From: Balneolales bacterium
Lineage (GTDB): Bacteria > Bacteroidota > Rhodothermia > Balneolales > Natronogracilivirgulaceae
NCBI GenBank assembly: GCA_007116685.1
Contig: SKIC01000135.1
Span: forward strand, 1 to 5,551
Length of the DNA: 5,551 nucleotides
Direction of reading: 5' to 3'
Below, in pieces: positions 3,770 through 5,551 of the stretch; the first letter of the stretch is position 1; the number at the start of each line of letters is the position of its first letter. The notes under the pieces were generated by a model that searched no databases, was not told the DNA's origin, and worked only from the letters and a program-made list of their open reading frames with translations. The translations under genes and the position numbers were made by a program.

Positions 3770-5551
3770 CTATTTAATTAAAGTCATTTTTACAACTTGT
3801 GAGAATTCTCCGGCATGAATGCGGTACAGATATACACCGCTACTAAGATTACTTGCATCGAAGCTTACTTCGTGCCAACCCGCTGTTTGTGGTTCCTTAA
3901 CCAGTGTGGCCACTCGTTGTCCTGTAATATTATAAACCTCAAGTTGCACGGCTACCGCTTGGGGTAAGGCATAGCGTATGGTTGTGGTAGGGTTAAACGG
4001 ATTTGGATAGTTTTGCTTTAGTGCAAATTCCGTTGGTAATTCATTATCCTTGATTGATGTGGTCATCTCTGCTGCATACACTCCATAGAGACCCAACAAA
4101 TCGGTATTTATAGCAAATGCGATAAGTTCCTCATCGTCAAATCCCGCTTCGTAAGCTGCTGCTTCGGGATCCAACCATTCCTGATTTTCGCTAAAGAACC
4201 AGATGGCAGGTTCTTCTGATTCCTCACCGGGTAAATCTTCTTCTTCCAAGTGAAACATAATGGAATCAACTTCAGATGAACCAGCATTAAGCTGTTCTAT
4301 CATCAGATAAAAGCCTAAGGATGCAGCATTTTCCGGCTGTTCAGTGGTTGCCTGAGCACGGTTAACACTAAGATTAGATCCGCTAAGTGAAACGAGGGCA
4401 TCTCCAAAGGTGATTTTCTCGAAACTAAGACTATGTGAGCCTGTGGCTAGAGCCAAATCTTGTTCTTCGCCAAATAGTGTGAGATTTCTAAACATACTGT
4501 CGTTACCGAGTGAGCCCACTGTAAGAGCTGTACCACCGCTGCTTATGCTGCTTTCTTCAAATATCTGATCATCAGCCTCGACGTAAACGCCCATGCTCCC
4601 ACCGGTTACGGTTATACCCGTAAAGTGATTTCCTGTACTGTTTTCTCCGAGTATTTGTATGGCAAAATGTTCGTCTGTTTCGCCATTGTCTGACAAGTTG
4701 ATATTATCAAATTGATTTTCAGCTGCGCCATTATTCATGCGAATAGCCGAAACTGAATGGCCGCTAATCTCCGCAGTGGAAAATGCGTTTCCACTACTAT
4801 TTCCTGTAAAAGTGATAGCCTGACCATTTTCGTGTAGTTGCAAGTCTTCAAAGCTATTATCTCTACCTACTTGTAAATACAGCCCAGATGTATTATTTCC
4901 TTCAGCTGTAAGAGCTGAAAATTGATTCCCTGAAGAGGGCAGGTTTGAGACTATAATTCCGTTCAAGCGTACACCGGACTGGCTATTGCCATTAGCAGTT
5001 ACCTCTATAAATGTGTTGTCATCTGCTGAGGCAAGTTGTATTCCCTCGCCTCCATTATCATTGGCAGTTAATTCGGTAAATGTTAATCCTGTGGATGAAG
5101 GATTCAAAAACACACCGTGACTAGTATTTTCGCTTGCGTTCACATTAATGAACTCAGTCTCAGTTGTGATTTGCAGGTTCAATCCAACTCCATTACTCGT
5201 AAGCACGAGATCTTCAAAATTGGATTCGGTGAGCCGGTCGGTGTTTAATCCAAATTCCTGGTTCCCGGTTGTAGTTATATTGCTGAATTGGAAACCTGAA
5301 GCCGGATTGCCCACTTGCCCGCTAATTTGGATTCCGGTTTCTCCGCCGATAGCTTCAATATTGTCAGCCGTTACTTGGTGTGATTCAGCAGATAAAAGCC
5401 CGGTGTTATTATCGGTAAGTGTGATATCCTGCAAGCTTACTTGTTCTGTCTGGAAAATAAAAAGTCCGATATTCCATCCACTAAAACTGATATTCCTTAA
5501 TTCTGTATTATCCACATCTGCTTCAGAAGTACCGATTCGCATTCCGATAAA
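3770..5551 (-). CDS. Right-handed parallel beta-helix repeat protein with T9SS type A sorting domain (N-terminus outside window)
   Basis: The reading frame is open to the window edge, and the three codons before Met at 5540-5542 (F-I-G) fit the repeat pattern, so this Met is unlikely to be the start; at least 593 residues are present. Counting from that Met, residues 1 to about 395 form roughly 16 coils of 21-29 residues with a recurring pattern of N-x-F near the start, a short strand, N-x-x-x-G-(V/L/I) and a second strand (for example SSGNQFSALTAEG, STGNHFTGITVTGG). This is the parallel beta-helix (PbH1/NosD/pectate-lyase-like) fold. Residues 396-490 are a separate acidic region (HLEEEDLPGEESEE, then AIWFFSENQEWLDPEAAAYE and LYGVYAAE). 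The sorting domain is at about 505-590, with YPNPFNPTTTI at 512-522 and a terminal MTLIK. The protein is probably exported by T9SS. No polysaccharide lyase or hydrolase active-site residues could be assigned, so substrate binding, adhesion or enzymatic action all remain possible. Confidence 0.87.
   Translation of the reverse strand, partial: FIGMRIGTSEADVDNTELRNISFSGWNIGLFIFQTEQVSLQDITLTDNNTGLLSAESHQVTADNIEAIGGETGIQISGQVGNPASGFQFSNITTTGNQEFGLNTDRLTESNFEDLVLTSNGVGLNLQITTETEFINVNASENTSHGVFLNPSSTGLTFTELTANDNGGEGIQLASADDNTFIEVTANGNSQSGVRLNGIIVSNLPSSGNQFSALTAEGNNTSGLYLQVGRDNSFEDLQLHENGQAITFTGNSSGNAFSTAEISGHSVSAIRMNNGAAENQFDNINLSDNGETDEHFAIQILGENSTGNHFTGITVTGGSMGVYVEADDQIFEESSISSGGTALTVGSLGNDSMFRNLTLFGEEQDLALATGSHSLSFEKITFGDALVSLSGSNLSVNRAQATTEQPENAASLGFYLMIEQLNAGSSEVDSIMFHLEEEDLPGEESEEPAIWFFSENQEWLDPEAAAYEAGFDDEELIAFAINTDLLGLYGVYAAEMTTSIKDNELPTEFALKQNYPNPFNPTTTIRYALPQAVAVQLEVYNITGQRVATLVKEPQTAGWHEVSFDASNLSSGVYLYRIHAGEFSQVVKMTLIK

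Noticed and set aside
5540..5542. Met codon as the true start of the beta-helix protein
   Set aside because: The frame stays open to the window edge, a T9SS cargo needs an N-terminal signal peptide that is absent here, and the first residues already lie within a beta-helix coil.
4350..5551. Tandem DNA repeat or CRISPR-like array in the beta-helix gene
   Set aside because: The periodicity is at the protein level only; the coils are too diverged to give repeated DNA units and there are no constant repeats with spacers.

Overview
The window looks like chromosomal DNA from the FCB superphylum, most likely a Balneolota/Rhodothermota-type or related Bacteroidota-like bacterium. The main evidence is two long secreted proteins that both end in a type IX secretion system (T9SS) type A sorting domain, with the YPNPFNPTTTI signature common in those lineages. 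Other support comes from a TAnnTTTG-type promoter element, weak or absent Shine-Dalgarno sequences before most genes, and a C-terminal outer-membrane beta-barrel fragment at the left edge. No database search was possible, so the lineage is an inference.

Layout: positions 2-94 (+) hold the last 30 codons of a probable outer-membrane beta-barrel protein. Convergent to it, on the minus strand (726 down to 128), is a two-gene type II toxin-antitoxin module: an AbrB/MazE-fold antitoxin followed, with a 4-nt ATGA overlap, by a Doc (death-on-curing, Fic-fold) toxin. A 173-bp AT-rich divergent region (727-900) separates this module from a GbsR-like MarR-family regulator (901-1374, +). It contains a candidate -10 box, an 11-bp-spaced direct repeat and two inverted repeats. 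After a 98-bp gap with a TAnnTTTG promoter element come a small four-helix membrane protein of unknown function (1473-1832, +) and, 14 bp later, a 608-residue T9SS-exported surface protein (1847-3673, +). Convergent to that, and separated by a 10-bp perfect hairpin that can serve as a terminator in both directions, is a second T9SS cargo protein on the minus strand (5551 down to 3770). This one is a right-handed parallel beta-helix protein whose N-terminus lies outside the window.

How the genes may work together: the toxin-antitoxin pair is a self-contained, probably autoregulated module with lower GC than the left-edge fragment, consistent with acquisition. The GbsR-like regulator may control the membrane protein and T9SS surface protein just downstream, but the 98-bp gap and its own promoter-like element leave this open. 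The two T9SS proteins are probably displayed on or released from the cell surface. Neither shows an obvious catalytic motif. No tRNA, rRNA, CRISPR array, transposase or integrase was seen, and no gene-free stretch exceeds 300 bp.
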